Assembly (NCBI GenBank): GCA_014529385.2
Contig: CM043945.1
Location: 145,127,741-145,191,740, forward strand
Source of the DNA: Adiantum capillus-veneris
Taxonomy: Eukaryota > Streptophyta > Polypodiopsida > Polypodiales > Pteridaceae
Reading direction: 5' to 3'
DNA length: 64,000 bases
This document shows, piece after piece, positions 19,837 through 30,513 of the stretch (the first letter of the stretch is position 1; each line of letters begins with the position of its first letter). Below the pieces are notes generated by a model. That model ran no database searches, had not been told where the DNA came from, and was given only the letters and a program-made list of their open reading frames with translations. The position numbers and the translations under genes are program-made.

Positions 19837-22800
19837 TGGACAAAGAAATCCAGGAGTTTGGTTTAGTTGCATTTGCGAATGAGGTTGAAGATGAAAGTGA
19901 AGGGCCTTATGAAGTGATTGAAGGGTTGATGCAAACCAAGGTTGAGTTGTCAAAGAAGCAGGAATTGATGACACAAATGATCAGTGGAGACCTCTCAGCT
20001 ATGGAGAAGGATATTTATTTGCACATGCTGGCTAGTTTTCTTGATTTGTTCATTACTTCATATGAAGAGATCAGAGGGTTCAAGGGCGAAGAGATTCATA
20101 TAGAGCTGAAAGAAGGTGCTAAGCCAGTGCGGCAAAGGCTAAGAAGGATGGGTCAAGAGCAAATGGAAGCCTTGCGAGAAGAGGTGGACAAGTTGTTGAA
20201 GGCAGGGTTCATAGTCCCTGTGGAGACCACAGAATGGGTGAGTCCAGTTGTGGTCAGTCCAAAGAAGGATGGGAAGTGAAGAATTTGTTTAGATTTTAAA
20301 CCCTTAAACACAGCCACTAAGAAGAACCCATATCCTCTTCCATTCATCGATCAGATCTTGGATTCAGTGGCAGGTTATGAGAGGTACAGTGTGTGTGATG
20401 GTTTTTCAGGCTATTTTCAATTGAAGATTGCTCTTAAAGACTGCACAAACACCACTTTTATTACGCCATGGGGCTGCTATTGCTACACAGTATTTCCATT
20501 TGGGTTGTCAAATGGACCTTCCTTCTATCAAGAGAGAGCAAATTGGGTGTTGGAACCATTCATTGGTAGTTGTGTTAAAGCTTTTATGGATGACTTCTGT
20601 GTTTATAGCAGTAGGGTTGAACACCATGAGAAGCTGCAGATGGTATTGGCTCGATATGATGAATGTGGAGGACAACTAAATCCAAAGAAATGTCATCTAG
20701 CACAGCCAAGGGTGAAGTTATTGGGCCATATGGTGTCAGAAAATGGCATTGAGGCTGATCCAGATAAGGTTAAGTCTATTATTCTTCTTCCATCACCTAC
20801 GAGTACGAAGCAATTGGCAACTTTTATACACAAAGTGAAGTACATGGCACGGTTTATTCCATTGTCTTCGCAGCTTCTTTATCCATTACAACAAGTGGCA
20901 AAGCATGATCCATTGCAATGGGATGACAAGTGTGAAGAAGTGTTTCAAGAGGTGAAAGAGGTGTTAGGGGGTTGTCAGCCATGCAGGCTCCTGATTGGGA
21001 GAAAGTGTTTTATGTAAATCCATCACTAGGGGATGATGCCATTGGAGCCATGCTATTGCAAAAGGGGAAGGGCAGCCATTATATGAGGCCAGTGTATTGT
21101 GCAAGCCGAGTGAAGTTGGTAGCGGAGAGAAAGTTCTCGGAAGTAGAGCTAGTGATGACCAGTGTAATATTTGCTTGTCGATGATTTCGTCATTACCTGC
21201 TACCACGGCCTTTTGTTTTCTTGATGAGTTATGCCTTTTTGCCACAGTTAATTAATGGTACTAACATGTCAAATGTGGTAAAGAAATGGGTAATTGAGCT
21301 GCAAGAGTTTGAGTTCTCTTTTCTAGTGGAAGATAGTACAAGGGCTACCCTAGCTGATTTGTTGACCTACAAGGAGAATCCCCTTATTGTTAAGGAAGAG
21401 GTGGTGAGAAAGGTAGTTGAAGAAGTGCCACAGATCAGCAATGCACATGTGTTGTTCTTTGATGGTTCATACAGAAAGAGCCGTGATGCAGCTTCAGGGG
21501 GTATAGCACTTTATGATCCAGAGGGGAAGCTAGTATGCAAGAGAGGGTTCAAATTGGATGCTCATAGTAACAATGAGGCTGAATATGCTACTCTGAAAGC
21601 CGGATTACACATTTGTTTGAAGCATGGGGTACGAAGGTTGAGCATAAAAGGTGATGCCTTGTTAGTGGTGAAGCAAGTGCTGGGTGTGTGGAAGAGCAAG
21701 AACACCTCATTGAAGGAAATGTGCTTCAGAATTAAAGGCCTGTTAAAAAAGTTCGAAGCATGGATCATCAGACACATTGAACGTGCTCTAAATGGAGAGG
21801 CACATGAAGCAGCTCAAGGCATGATTGGGGAGCTATTTGTGTTGAGTACCACTTTACCTCTTTATCATGGGCGGGAAAGTTTGGCTCAAGAAGAGGAGTT
21901 TTTGCTAACAGGAATCATTCCAAAGGAGATTCAGAAGTCTAAGAAGTATGGCTTTGTGCGTAGAGCATACAGGTACAAATTGATTGGTGATGTCTTATAC
22001 ATGAAAGGGGTTGATCTCGTGTTGAGACGTGTACCTTGGCGGGAGGAGCTTTACAGAGTGTTGGAAGAGAATCATGAAGGCGCATGTGGTGGCCATTTTG
22101 CTCTAAAGATCACCTTGCATAAGATTTTGCAAGAGGGGTATGTATGGCCTAGTTTGCACAAGGATGTTCACCATTGGTGTAGGTCTTGCAATAGGTGTCA
22201 AGCATTTGGGAAGAGAGTGTTGAAGCCAGAGCTACGAAAAACCATTATGGCGTTTGATGTGTTTAAAAAGTGGGGGATTGATGCAATAGGCCCGTTACCT
22301 ATTACAAGCAGGGGCAAAAGCTATATCTTGACGGCAGTGGACTATCTTTCTAGATGGGCAGAGGCTATAGCAGTAAAACATATCACTGCAAAGGATGTGG
22401 CAAAATTTGTGTATGATGAAATATGTTGCAAGTTTGGGGTGCCACTGGAGCTACTTTCAGATAAGGGGCCTGGCTTTAGAGCTAAACTGCTAGATTTTTT
22501 ATGTGCAAAGATGAAGATTAGGCATCAACATATCACTCCTTATTACCCGCAATGTAATGGCTTAAATGAAAGATTCAATGGTGAGTTGGTACAAATTCTT
22601 TCTAAAGTGACAGAGCACCAAGGAAAGAATTGGGATTTGGAATTGCCTAGTGCATTATGGGCTTACCGTACTTCGCTGAAGACAGGTACAGGGTTTACTC
22701 CATTTCATTTGGTGTATGGAAAGGAAGCACTATTGCCTGTGGAAGTAGAGTTGCCTGCGGTCAAGATGTTAGAGAAGTTGCTTGGGCCCCCTACTGATGC

Positions 22801-23239
22801 ATTCAAAGATAGGCTCTTGCAGTTACAAGAGGTCCAGTTGGATAGGATGAGCGCATTGGAGCATTATGGGCAGATGCAGGATAAGGCTTTGGCAAAGATA
22901 AATGAAAAGGTCAAAAGTAAGGGTATCAAGAAACATGACTTGGTTTTGCGCTACAACAGTGAGCTGGATAACACCTTCCAAAAGAAGTTTCAAATTAAGT
23001 GGGAAGGCCCTTTCAAGGTAGTGGAGTGTTTTCCAAATGGCACATATCAGCTGGCTAACCTGGATGGTGTTCTACATAAGTCAAGGGTAAATGGATTGCG
23101 TCTTAAATTGTATCATGCTAGATTGATGATGGTGGAGCAAGATGAGTTGTCAGTGGATCAAGCAGTGTTGGTGAGGGATGAGGAGACCTGTGATGCGGCG
23201 AGTCTCATATCTCTCTTTGCCGCTGGTGATCATGAATGA
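19836..23239 (+). pseudogene. Pol of the Tat-type element: RT, two RNase H, integrase
   Basis: Begins at the ATG overlapping the gag stop, one base back in frame. RT: ELKEGAKPVRQRLRRM, a stop at 20278-20280 where Trp is expected (KDGK-stop-RICLDFKPLN), palm motif FMDDF at about 20587. A frameshift at about 20970 precedes the first RNase H, which has a stop at 21182-21184. From 21221 a 672-residue frame stays open: second RNase H (FFDGSYRKS, NNEAEYATL, KGDALLVVKQ; the last motif reads GEAHEAAQ with Glu for Asp), integrase zinc finger (HEGACGGH with CRSCNRC), catalytic WGIDAIG, SDKGPGF and NGLNERFN, and the C-terminal WEGPFKVVE fold. The enzymes would copy RNA to DNA and insert it; the RT lesions should prevent this. 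Confidence 0.93.
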
Positions 23240-23250
23240 TCTAGCATGCT

Positions 23251-23260
23251 AGGGGATGGG
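23251..23260 (+). promoter_or_regulatory. Polypurine tract of the Tat-type element
   Basis: AGGGGATGGG lies 7 bases before the 3' LTR. It probably primes plus-strand DNA synthesis. Confidence 0.7.
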
Positions 23261-23267
23261 CAAATTA

Positions 23268-24410
23268 TGTCACGAGTTTTTTGGAGCAAGAGATTGCGCA
23301 TATGTACATATACATGCATGGTGCATCAAATAAAGAATTGCCCATTTTTCAGAGCCAGGTGGTTACGTGGGGCCCACATGTGTACAGGTAGGACAAGGTG
23401 TGCATACTGCATCGATTTTCACTATTACCAGTACCACTGTGTTTTTTCTACAATAAGGAGGAGTTGGTAGCGCGTAAAACTTCTCGAGGAAGCTATCCGC
23501 GGCCGACGACATGAGGTATGCAGGTACGTCAGATGGCATCGAGTGGCGTCAGGAGGTCGAACGGGGTCAATAGTTGCACGCGGAGAAGTATGGACACGAC
23601 GTGGGTGTTTTCTTGTGATACTTATGCAGAAAGGTCATCATGAGGACCACTTTTTGGGGCCACTTCACGTGGTTGCGGGATGCATTATTTGGAAAAACTG
23701 AGTGCCAGGTGTGCGGATGATGCAAAAAGGTGACAACTATGCACTGCGAGGTCAGTTTTTGGCCTGTTCGGGGTCCGTTTGAGGTCATCTAAAAGGCCGC
23801 GGGTGCCCAACTAATAAATCTAAGTGTGGAAACTGAAAAAACAGAGAGAAGACCAGAAAAAACGTGGAGAAAAGAGGAGTAACAGCCGCAAGTGTGTTTT
23901 TGCTGTTTGTGGAGCATTTTTTGGCCCTAAACTGCTCATCCGAGGTCGGATTTGAGCACTGTGACATTGTAGGGTGGGGTTTTTGGGCGTTCCAGACGCA
24001 ATGGCGCTGTCCATTTTGCCAAATTCCTCATAGATTTTCTTTTTTTTTTCTGTGTAATCTTCTCCGATGAGTGAAGCCTCCGCTTAACTTTGTGGTTGTA
24101 TCTGGTGTATTTCCTCAATACTGTGTAAACTATTTGCCCCATTGGTGTTGGGCTGAGCTTCATTGAGTCTAAACAACAACAATTTGCCTCCTTTGAGCTG
24201 AATTGAGAGTGTGTGTGTGTGAGTGTGTATGTATGAGTGTTGAGTGGGCAAGTGGGAAATCTCTCTCTTCTCACTCCGTCTGTGTGTTTCCTATCTCGGC
24301 CAGGCTGGTCATGTAAGCCGAGTGGTGCCCCATAATGTGTGTGTGTATCATTCCAAGAGTGTGTGTCGGGTCATTATAGAGGCGTTGTGTGTGTTTCCAT
24401 CCCGCTCACA
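23268..24410 (+). repeat. 3' LTR of the Tat-type element
   Basis: 1143 bp from TGTCACGAG to CTCACA, the same length as the 5' LTR despite about 35-40 substitutions and small compensating indels. Confidence 0.95.
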
Positions 24411-24527
24411 GCGTGTGAAAAGGTTCCAAAGCCGGGTCCACAAAAAATGTTTCCCAAGCCCTGCTGGCAGGTTCCTCTAAGCATCACAGATTTTGAACGC
24501 AACTCTGCTATTTTCCACGTTCGGTCG

Positions 24528-24530
<3 letters not shown>

Positions 24531-24568
<38 letters not shown>
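24531..24568. repeat. (GA)n tract at a LINE 3' end
   Basis: About 38 bases of GA directly joined to the AAATGAAATG tail of the minus-strand LINE. The 120 bases between it and the Tat LTR (24411-24530) show no feature. Confidence 0.95.
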
Positions 24569-24571
<3 letters not shown>

Positions 24572-25076
24572 GAAATGAAATGAAATGTTATATTAACGTC
24601 TTCAAAAGGCCAAGATGACCTATGAGACCAGAGCGTTACAATGTGGTGGATCTGATACAAAGTCAAGAGTAGCAAAATGAAATGAAATGAAATAACAAAA
24701 GGATGAGATATAAATACTATGAAATCCTAAGCTTGTAGGTGTGAAATAAGCTGCTAGTTGGGATAGCTAAACCACAAGTCACAAGTTGGTCGTTGGCGGA
24801 TCTCATCAATCTCTTCCATGGTCAGCAGTCTGATCGGGTGTCGTGCATGTCAAGCCAAAGTGACCCGGATCCTCTAACGTAGCCTACGTCGATGTTGTGC
24901 AGTCTTCCGCATTTGTGGGTGTCTGGATCTCCCCAGTTTAGTCGCTCAGCCAATCGAGTGTCCAGTGTCTACTCTAAAAAAGTCTGTGAAGTGTCTCTGA
25001 GCCTAGCTGGCCTCTCCTCTCATCAGGCTCTCTCTGTGTCTGTGCAACTTGAGCAGAAACAAACACAGGCATCTTT

Positions 25077-25515
25077 GATCCTCGTACCTGATGACTTTGG
25101 AGAGTGGTCCAAAGACCTCTCTAAACAAGCAGTGGAAGCGTCCTCGTATCTCGTAGTAGACGGGGCAGTGGCATGTGTAGTGTAATTCTGTCTCAGGCTC
25201 CATGTCATCTTTGATCCGCGTACCTGATGACTTTGGTGAGTGGTCCAAAGACCTCTCTAAACAAGTAGTGGAAGCATCCTCGTATCTCGTAGTAGACGGG
25301 GCAGTGGCATGTGTAGTGTAATTCTTTCTCAGGCTCCATGTCACACATGAGGCCTGTCCTGGCCTCTGTTGGTACTCCAATGATCCTCGTACCTGATGAC
25401 TTTGGAGAGTGGTCCAAAGACCTCTCTAAACAAGCGGTGGAAGCGTCCTCGTATCTCGTAGTAGACGGGGCAGTGGCATGTGTAGTGTAATTCTGTCTCA
25501 GGCTCCATGTCACAC
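25077..25515. repeat. Three tandem copies of the LINE zinc-finger segment
   Basis: The block from GATCC(T/G)CGTACCTGATGAC to TCAGGCTCCATGTC, about 125-130 bp, starts at 25077, 25213 and 25382. Each encodes on the minus strand the LINE segment MEPETELHYTCHCPVYYEIR. The other LINE copies here have it once. The uneven periods (136 and 169) arise because the last copy boundary includes 33 extra bases of flanking LINE sequence. Confidence 0.93.
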
Positions 25516-25519
25516 ATGA

Positions 25520-28451
25520 GGCCAGCCCTGGCCTCTGCTGGTACTCCAATGTATCTCCCAGTCTCGATCCGCAACTGGTGTGAAGATATGTGTATCTAGC
25601 AAATAGCACACCGTATCCCATGAGACAAGTGGGTGTCCATGTATCTGGGCCTCGTCACAAAATCATCCGCTGTAAGCTAGAGAAGATGCTCTTTTTAGAA
25701 ATCCATCTTTATGCCCAACTCCTGTGTTGGCTGTATCCATGTTCTCCTGGTGTCTAGCTGAGTCAGGTCCTGGCGGATGAGCCTGGTCATCTCGGATTGT
25801 GTAAGAGTCAGGGAGGGTGCATCCAATGAGTACTGGAAGGGGGGCAATCCGTCTATACTGAACCCATGCGCCTGGAACCATGATGTCATCTCCCCATACC
25901 AACATGTTGTATCTCCCTACATGGTTAGCTGTCGAGAGGACTCAAGTGCAAGGCGGGCGTATCTGTCTCTGGGAAGTTCCCACATGTGGTGCATGAAGGA
26001 GACAGATCTGGTGAGCGCCTCAAGCACTAGTGGGGGGGCACCTAACTCTGCTCGGATAATGGCACGTGGTATTGAAGCCCTTGCTCTAATGATTCGTGAG
26101 ATCATAGAGACTAGGGGCTTCTCCATGCCCCCCATCCATCAATGAGATATGTCCTCCCGTGATGATCCAATGAAGGCCCCGAGATCTCAGCTCCATAGAG
26201 CAATGCAAAAGCCACCAAAGTGTCAAAGAGCCAGAGCTTCGTCCGAGGCTCCTGAAACTGAACCTGTGAACACATCCTCTTCAATCTACCTAATGCCGAA
26301 TGAGCTCTCATCAATCTAGTCTCTGTTGCTCTCCTCAATGAAAATGTCCACTAAAAACCACTCTAAGGCAAGTGTAAGCATCTGTATACTCCACTGTCTC
26401 CTGGCCGTATGTGAATTTGGCCGCTAACCTCCTGATCCACTGTGGGGTGGTATTAAATACCATGAGCTTGGTTTTTCCATGGTTGACAGACAAACCACTT
26501 TGATGGGCAAACCTATGCAAAGCATCCAAGTGACGTTGCATCCCCTCTGGAGAGTCGGAGATCAACACAATATCATCAACATATAACAATAGCGGAATCC
26601 ATGTCCCTGTCAGCGGTGCACCTCTATCCCCATCTCTCTCAATGTAGTAAGAAACCTCATTCACATACATACCAAACAGAGTAGGAGAGAGCGGGTAGCC
26701 CTGCTTCACCCCAATAGTGGAGTGAACCGGTGTAGATAGACCCTATGAGGTGCGTACATGCCCTACTACTGATCTATACAATGCCATGATCCCCTAAATG
26801 AGCTTTGTGGGTACTCCCATCTCCTGTAATCTACGCATCAATCTAGCTCTGGGTACTGTGTCAAATACTTTGCGGAAGTCCACAAAGCTACAATAGATCC
26901 GTCTCCCACGAGATCTGACCTCCTCGATGATGGCCCTGAGTGTCAAGATATGGTCAAGAGTAGAAAAAACTCTCTTGAACCCTACCTGCCCAGCTACACG
27001 CACTCCCTCTCTCTCTGCCCATCTACTCAGCTGCTGCTGCTCAAGAATGGATGCGTACAACCGTGCCAATGTGTGTCCAATCATGATAGTGCGATAATTC
27101 CCAGGCTCCATAGGGTCTCCTGATTTGAAGATAGGTATAAGGGTAGATAGGCTCCAAGTATCACGCAACCCTCACACATGGCACGGTTAAACATGAATGC
27201 TAGAAGCTCTGCTAGTAGATCTCTGGCTTGCATGAAATGCTCAGCCACCAGGCCATCATGATCATATGCTTTCCCAGTCCTCATCGTGTCAATGGCCTTC
27301 TTCACCATCTCAGCAGCAGTGAAAAAAGCACGTGTGTGAGCATGGATCGGGGGGGTCGGGAAGAGGCGGTTGTCCAAAAACTGTGTACAAAGATGATGCG
27401 TACTGACCCCAAGTCTCTGTAGAAGTAATGACAGGGGGGGAGATAGCTCATGAAAGAGCCGCCATGCCTCACGCGAGTCCTGACTCAAGAATAGCTGGTA
27501 GAGATCCTGCTCTAGTCGAGCCAAAAATACGCTCTTCTTCCGCCGCACTAGGCGTCGAAAGTCAATATGTGATTGTCTGTGAGTGGTGTCCCCGAAAAGC
27601 ACTTCCCTTTGAAGTCTAGCTCTAGTCTGGCGGCATTCCTCATCATACCAGTTGTTCTGAGGCATGCTCCCAGAACGGCGTCTATGCTCAGGCTTGGTGT
27701 GTGGGTATGTCTCTACTGCTGCATCATGTAATGTCTGTGTCAGTATAGTAATAAGCTTCTCCAGAGGTCTCCCTGGCTCCTCAGTGCATATGCGTCTGTA
27801 GATCCCATCGATGTATACAGAATCCGTCTCTCGCGTGAAGGTGTAGCGAGTAGGGGCTGCTACCTGTGGACTATGTGCTACACTAAACTGGAAAGAGATG
27901 GTCAGTGACACAATAGCATGATCCACTGCCACCCCAACAGGTCTTGGCCCAACTATGAGATCCTGGATACTAGAGATGAGGCTTGGTTGTGACATGACAT
28001 AATCCATTGTGTTGGCTCCATGTCTGTGTGGAAAGCATGTGAAACCTCCCGCAACGGGAAATCTCTGTAGGCCATTCAAGATGGTCAATCCATGTGCAGC
28101 CCCCATGTTTATCAAGTGTCGTCCATACTCAGTATGTTCCCCATCCTGTGATAGTCTAGATAGGCCCGTCTCTGCAACATCCAGCTCTCTCAGCATCTCC
28201 TCTGAAGTATCATAAAATATTGTCTGATGATGGGCAGTCCTAGCATTGAAGTCCCCTAGAATGATAATGTCACCATCTCTAGAGAATTCCAATATGTCAT
28301 CATCCAAAATAGAGAAGGGGGATTGTCCTCTAGGTGGTGCATATACTGACGTACTCAGGGGAAAGTAGCACATAGCAATGTAAAAATATATGTCAATCTT
28401 TGCTCTCGATCTCACCCACATGTACCTAGCTTGCTCATCCCTGCGAGCCAT
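25520..28451 (-). pseudogene. LINE ORF: APE endonuclease and reverse transcriptase
   Basis: The ORF 27081-28451 carries the APE endonuclease core (ILGDFNARTAHH, NTMDYVMS, VDHAIVSLTI), lacking its N-terminal motifs, and then the linker to RT. The RT follows in 26794-27168 (PIFKSGDPMEPGNYRTI, FVDFRKVFDTVPRARLM) and 26335-26709 (KQGYPLSPTLFGMYV, catalytic YVDDIVLISD), and continues in shorter frames to about 25690. The breaks at about 27130, 26720-26790 and 26340 are frameshifts or stops. The endonuclease nicks the target and RT copies the RNA there. The residues at YVDD are intact, but the frame is not. The clade is unresolved: it differs from the L1-type LINE at 31742-36076. Confidence 0.92.
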
Positions 28452-28499
28452 GGAGATGATTTTTTATTATTAAAGAGCAAAGGAGAAGGATCGTTCCAC

Positions 28500-29990
28500 A
28501 TGGTGCATGAACCACGCAAGAGGGGACGGACGAAGCGTGGCTAGTGTTTTTAGCTCAAATTAAGCAAGACTTATACCAACTGTTCTTGAGCAGAGACTCG
28601 GGAGAGGCATAACGTCTCTTTCATGAGCACTCCCCTTCCCCAGTCATTACTTCCCTAATGTGTGGGGTAAGTATGAAACTTCCTTATATACGATCCCTAG
28701 ACAAACACCCCTTCTAGATCCTCCTAAGCCATGTCCATCTACGAGTACCTTCTTTACCACTAAGATGGTAAAGACGGCCATTGATAGGATGAAGTCCAAC
28801 AGCGCATATGGTAACGATGGACTTATGGCAGAGCATTTTCTACATGCTAGAGATATGTTGGCAAAGGTTCTACCATACTATTATGATTGGACACAAACTA
28901 GCACGGTTGTATGCATCTATTCTTAAGCAACAGTTGAGTGGATGGGCACAGAATGAGGGCATATGAGCAACGAGGCAAGCTGTTTTTGGAGAGGCTTCTC
29001 CACTCTTAACCATATCTTGACACTCATTGAGGAGGGCAGAGCACATGGAAGACGGATTTATTGTAGCTATGCCGAAATCATTTGACATGGTGCCCAAAGC
29101 CAGATTGATGCAAAGGCTACAGAAGTGGAAGTGCTCAATGAGTTGATTTGGAGGATCATGGCTCTCTACAGATCAATGATGGGACAAGTAAGCACTTCAA
29201 AAAGGATATTTGATTTAGTTCACTCCACTATTGGAGTGAAACAAGGTTATGTCATCCCCTACTCTCTTTGGTATGTACTCTGTCAATGTAATAAAAAACC
29301 TACCTCATCTATATACATACCAAAGAGAGGGTGACAAAGGTGCCCAATTAACAGGGACATGGCACATGGATTCCATTGTTGTTACATGATATTGTGTTGA
29401 TTTCTAATTCACCAGGGGTATGCAACGACATTTGGATGCATTACATAGCTTTGCGGAGGATAGTGGATTGTGTTTATACCTTGGTAAAACTAAGGTTATG
29501 GTGTTTAACACCACACCGCAATGGGCCATGAGATCAACACCTACATTCACTTATGGTCAGGAGATTGTGGAGCATACACTTATCTTGGGGTAGTCTTCAC
29601 TAGGCCAAGGTTTTTTTTTACGAGAGCGACAAAGACTAGACAAACTAGAGCATATGAGGCTTGGTTAAGGTTGGAGAGGGTGTGTTCCCAAGTTCAACTC
29701 CACGAACCCCCCAACAAAGCTCTAGACATTGGTAGTTTAAGCTATGCCCTATGGGGTTCACGTTTGGGGACCCTCTATAGGTCAGGATGGGTAGAGAGGG
29801 ATGGAGAGTCCCAACTTTCAAGGCTTTTTGTCTCTCTAACTGATGGAGAGGCCCAAGGCTCTGTCTCTCTAACTGGGCATGCGGGTTATTACGAATGCAT
29901 ACGGAGTAAGTGCATGAGGAGGTGGGGTTGGGTCTCCTACTCTACAGTGAAGGCACAATAGGTGTTGGGTGGAGGTTGAGGACAACTTGG
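28500..29990 (+). mobile_element. APE-type LINE, copy 2 (old fragment, plus strand)
   Basis: The plus strand encodes, in broken frames, the same LINE protein as its neighbour: QDLYQLFLSRDS (about 28575, endonuclease-RT linker), KMVKTAIDRMKSNSAYGNDGLMAEH (28770), WRIMALYRSMMGQVSTSK and STIGVKQGY (29150-29250), GMQRHLDALHSF-like residues and TKVMVFNTTPQW (29420-29530). Stops and indels are frequent and whole motifs are gone, including the RT catalytic loop. It lies head to head with copy 1, with about 45 unassigned bases between. Confidence 0.85.
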
Positions 29991-30085
29991 GTGAGGCAAG
30001 CTATCTCTCTCTCTCTTGTGCGCTTGTGATGCTAGTATAGGCTATCTCTATGTCGCGTGAAGGGGATGGGAGCAGGGTCGTGGGT
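29991..30085. other. Short spacer with CT tract
   Basis: TATCTCTCTCTCTCTTG at about 30000-30017 follows the end of the recognisable LINE sequence, then about 70 bases with no feature. Confidence 0.5.
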
Positions 30086-30093
30086 GTAGCAAG

Positions 30094-30355
30094 CATAGTA
30101 GCTACGGTACGAGCGGGACATTTAATACGCGACGATGTACAATACGCATACTATATGTATTTTTGAGAATCGAAAATAAAATACGTCAACTTAGCGGTTC
30201 ATGGACCTCCTTAATGACTCTTCAATATTAAGCCATAGCATACATAATTTTCAACAAAAAAAACGTTAGAATAGAAAACGTTATGAGACGTATTATACGT
30301 TTCAATACGGAACGTTGTGTATTCTAAATAAAATACGCGTATTTTAGCTGCTATG
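30094..30355. mobile_element. hAT-like MITE with 8-bp target duplication
   Basis: A 262-bp non-coding element. GTAGCAAG is present directly outside both ends (30086-30093 and 30356-30363), a perfect 8-bp target duplication as made by hAT transposases. The ends are inverted repeats: CATAGTAGCTACGGTACG on the left, and CATAGCAGCTAAAATACGCG on the right read on the other strand. The interior is AT-rich with many AACGTT and ATACGT words and no ORF. It would depend on a transposase supplied elsewhere. Confidence 0.85.
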
Positions 30356-30513
30356 GTAGCAAGCAGATGACTATTTGGAAACACAAGCATGATGGTAGCC
30401 AGAGGTCTAGGTACGCGTTGCTAGTGTTGGAGCTGCTCAATTGCAGACATCATGCAAACATGTGTGCAAGCAACAGAGCATCAGAAAAGGGGGGAGGGGG
30501 GCCTCGTGATTAA

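Larger units (their letters stand above)
15694..24410 (+). mobile_element. Tat-type Ty3/gypsy retrotransposon
   Basis: An 8.7-kb element with two LTRs of equal length, a zinc-knuckle Gag, protease, RT, first RNase H, a second RNase H, and integrase in gypsy order. A second, archaeal-type RNase H between the first one and integrase is a mark of the plant Tat lineage. Gag is open and the second RNase H/integrase segment is open, but RT and the first RNase H carry two stops and one frameshift. No perfect target duplication is visible: TGCAT precedes the 5' LTR and GCGTG follows the 3' LTR. Confidence 0.94.
24569..28455 (-). mobile_element. APE-type LINE, copy 1 (5' truncated)
   Basis: A non-LTR retrotransposon read on the minus strand: endonuclease, RT, C-terminal CCHC region, then a short 3' UTR ending CTCATAGGTCATCTTGGCC, AACATTTCATTTCATTTC and a CT tract. 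The 3' end is shared with four other segments in the window. The 5' end breaks inside the endonuclease at about 28455. There is no poly(A); the tail is (ATTTC)n. Confidence 0.93.

Noticed and set aside
15694-24410. TGCAT/GCGTG as a target duplication of the Tat element
   Set aside because: Only partial similarity in shifted register; no clear duplication can be claimed.
24892-25185. Plus-strand frame through the triplicated LINE segment
   Set aside because: It is antisense to the LINE protein, whose motifs are clear on the minus strand.
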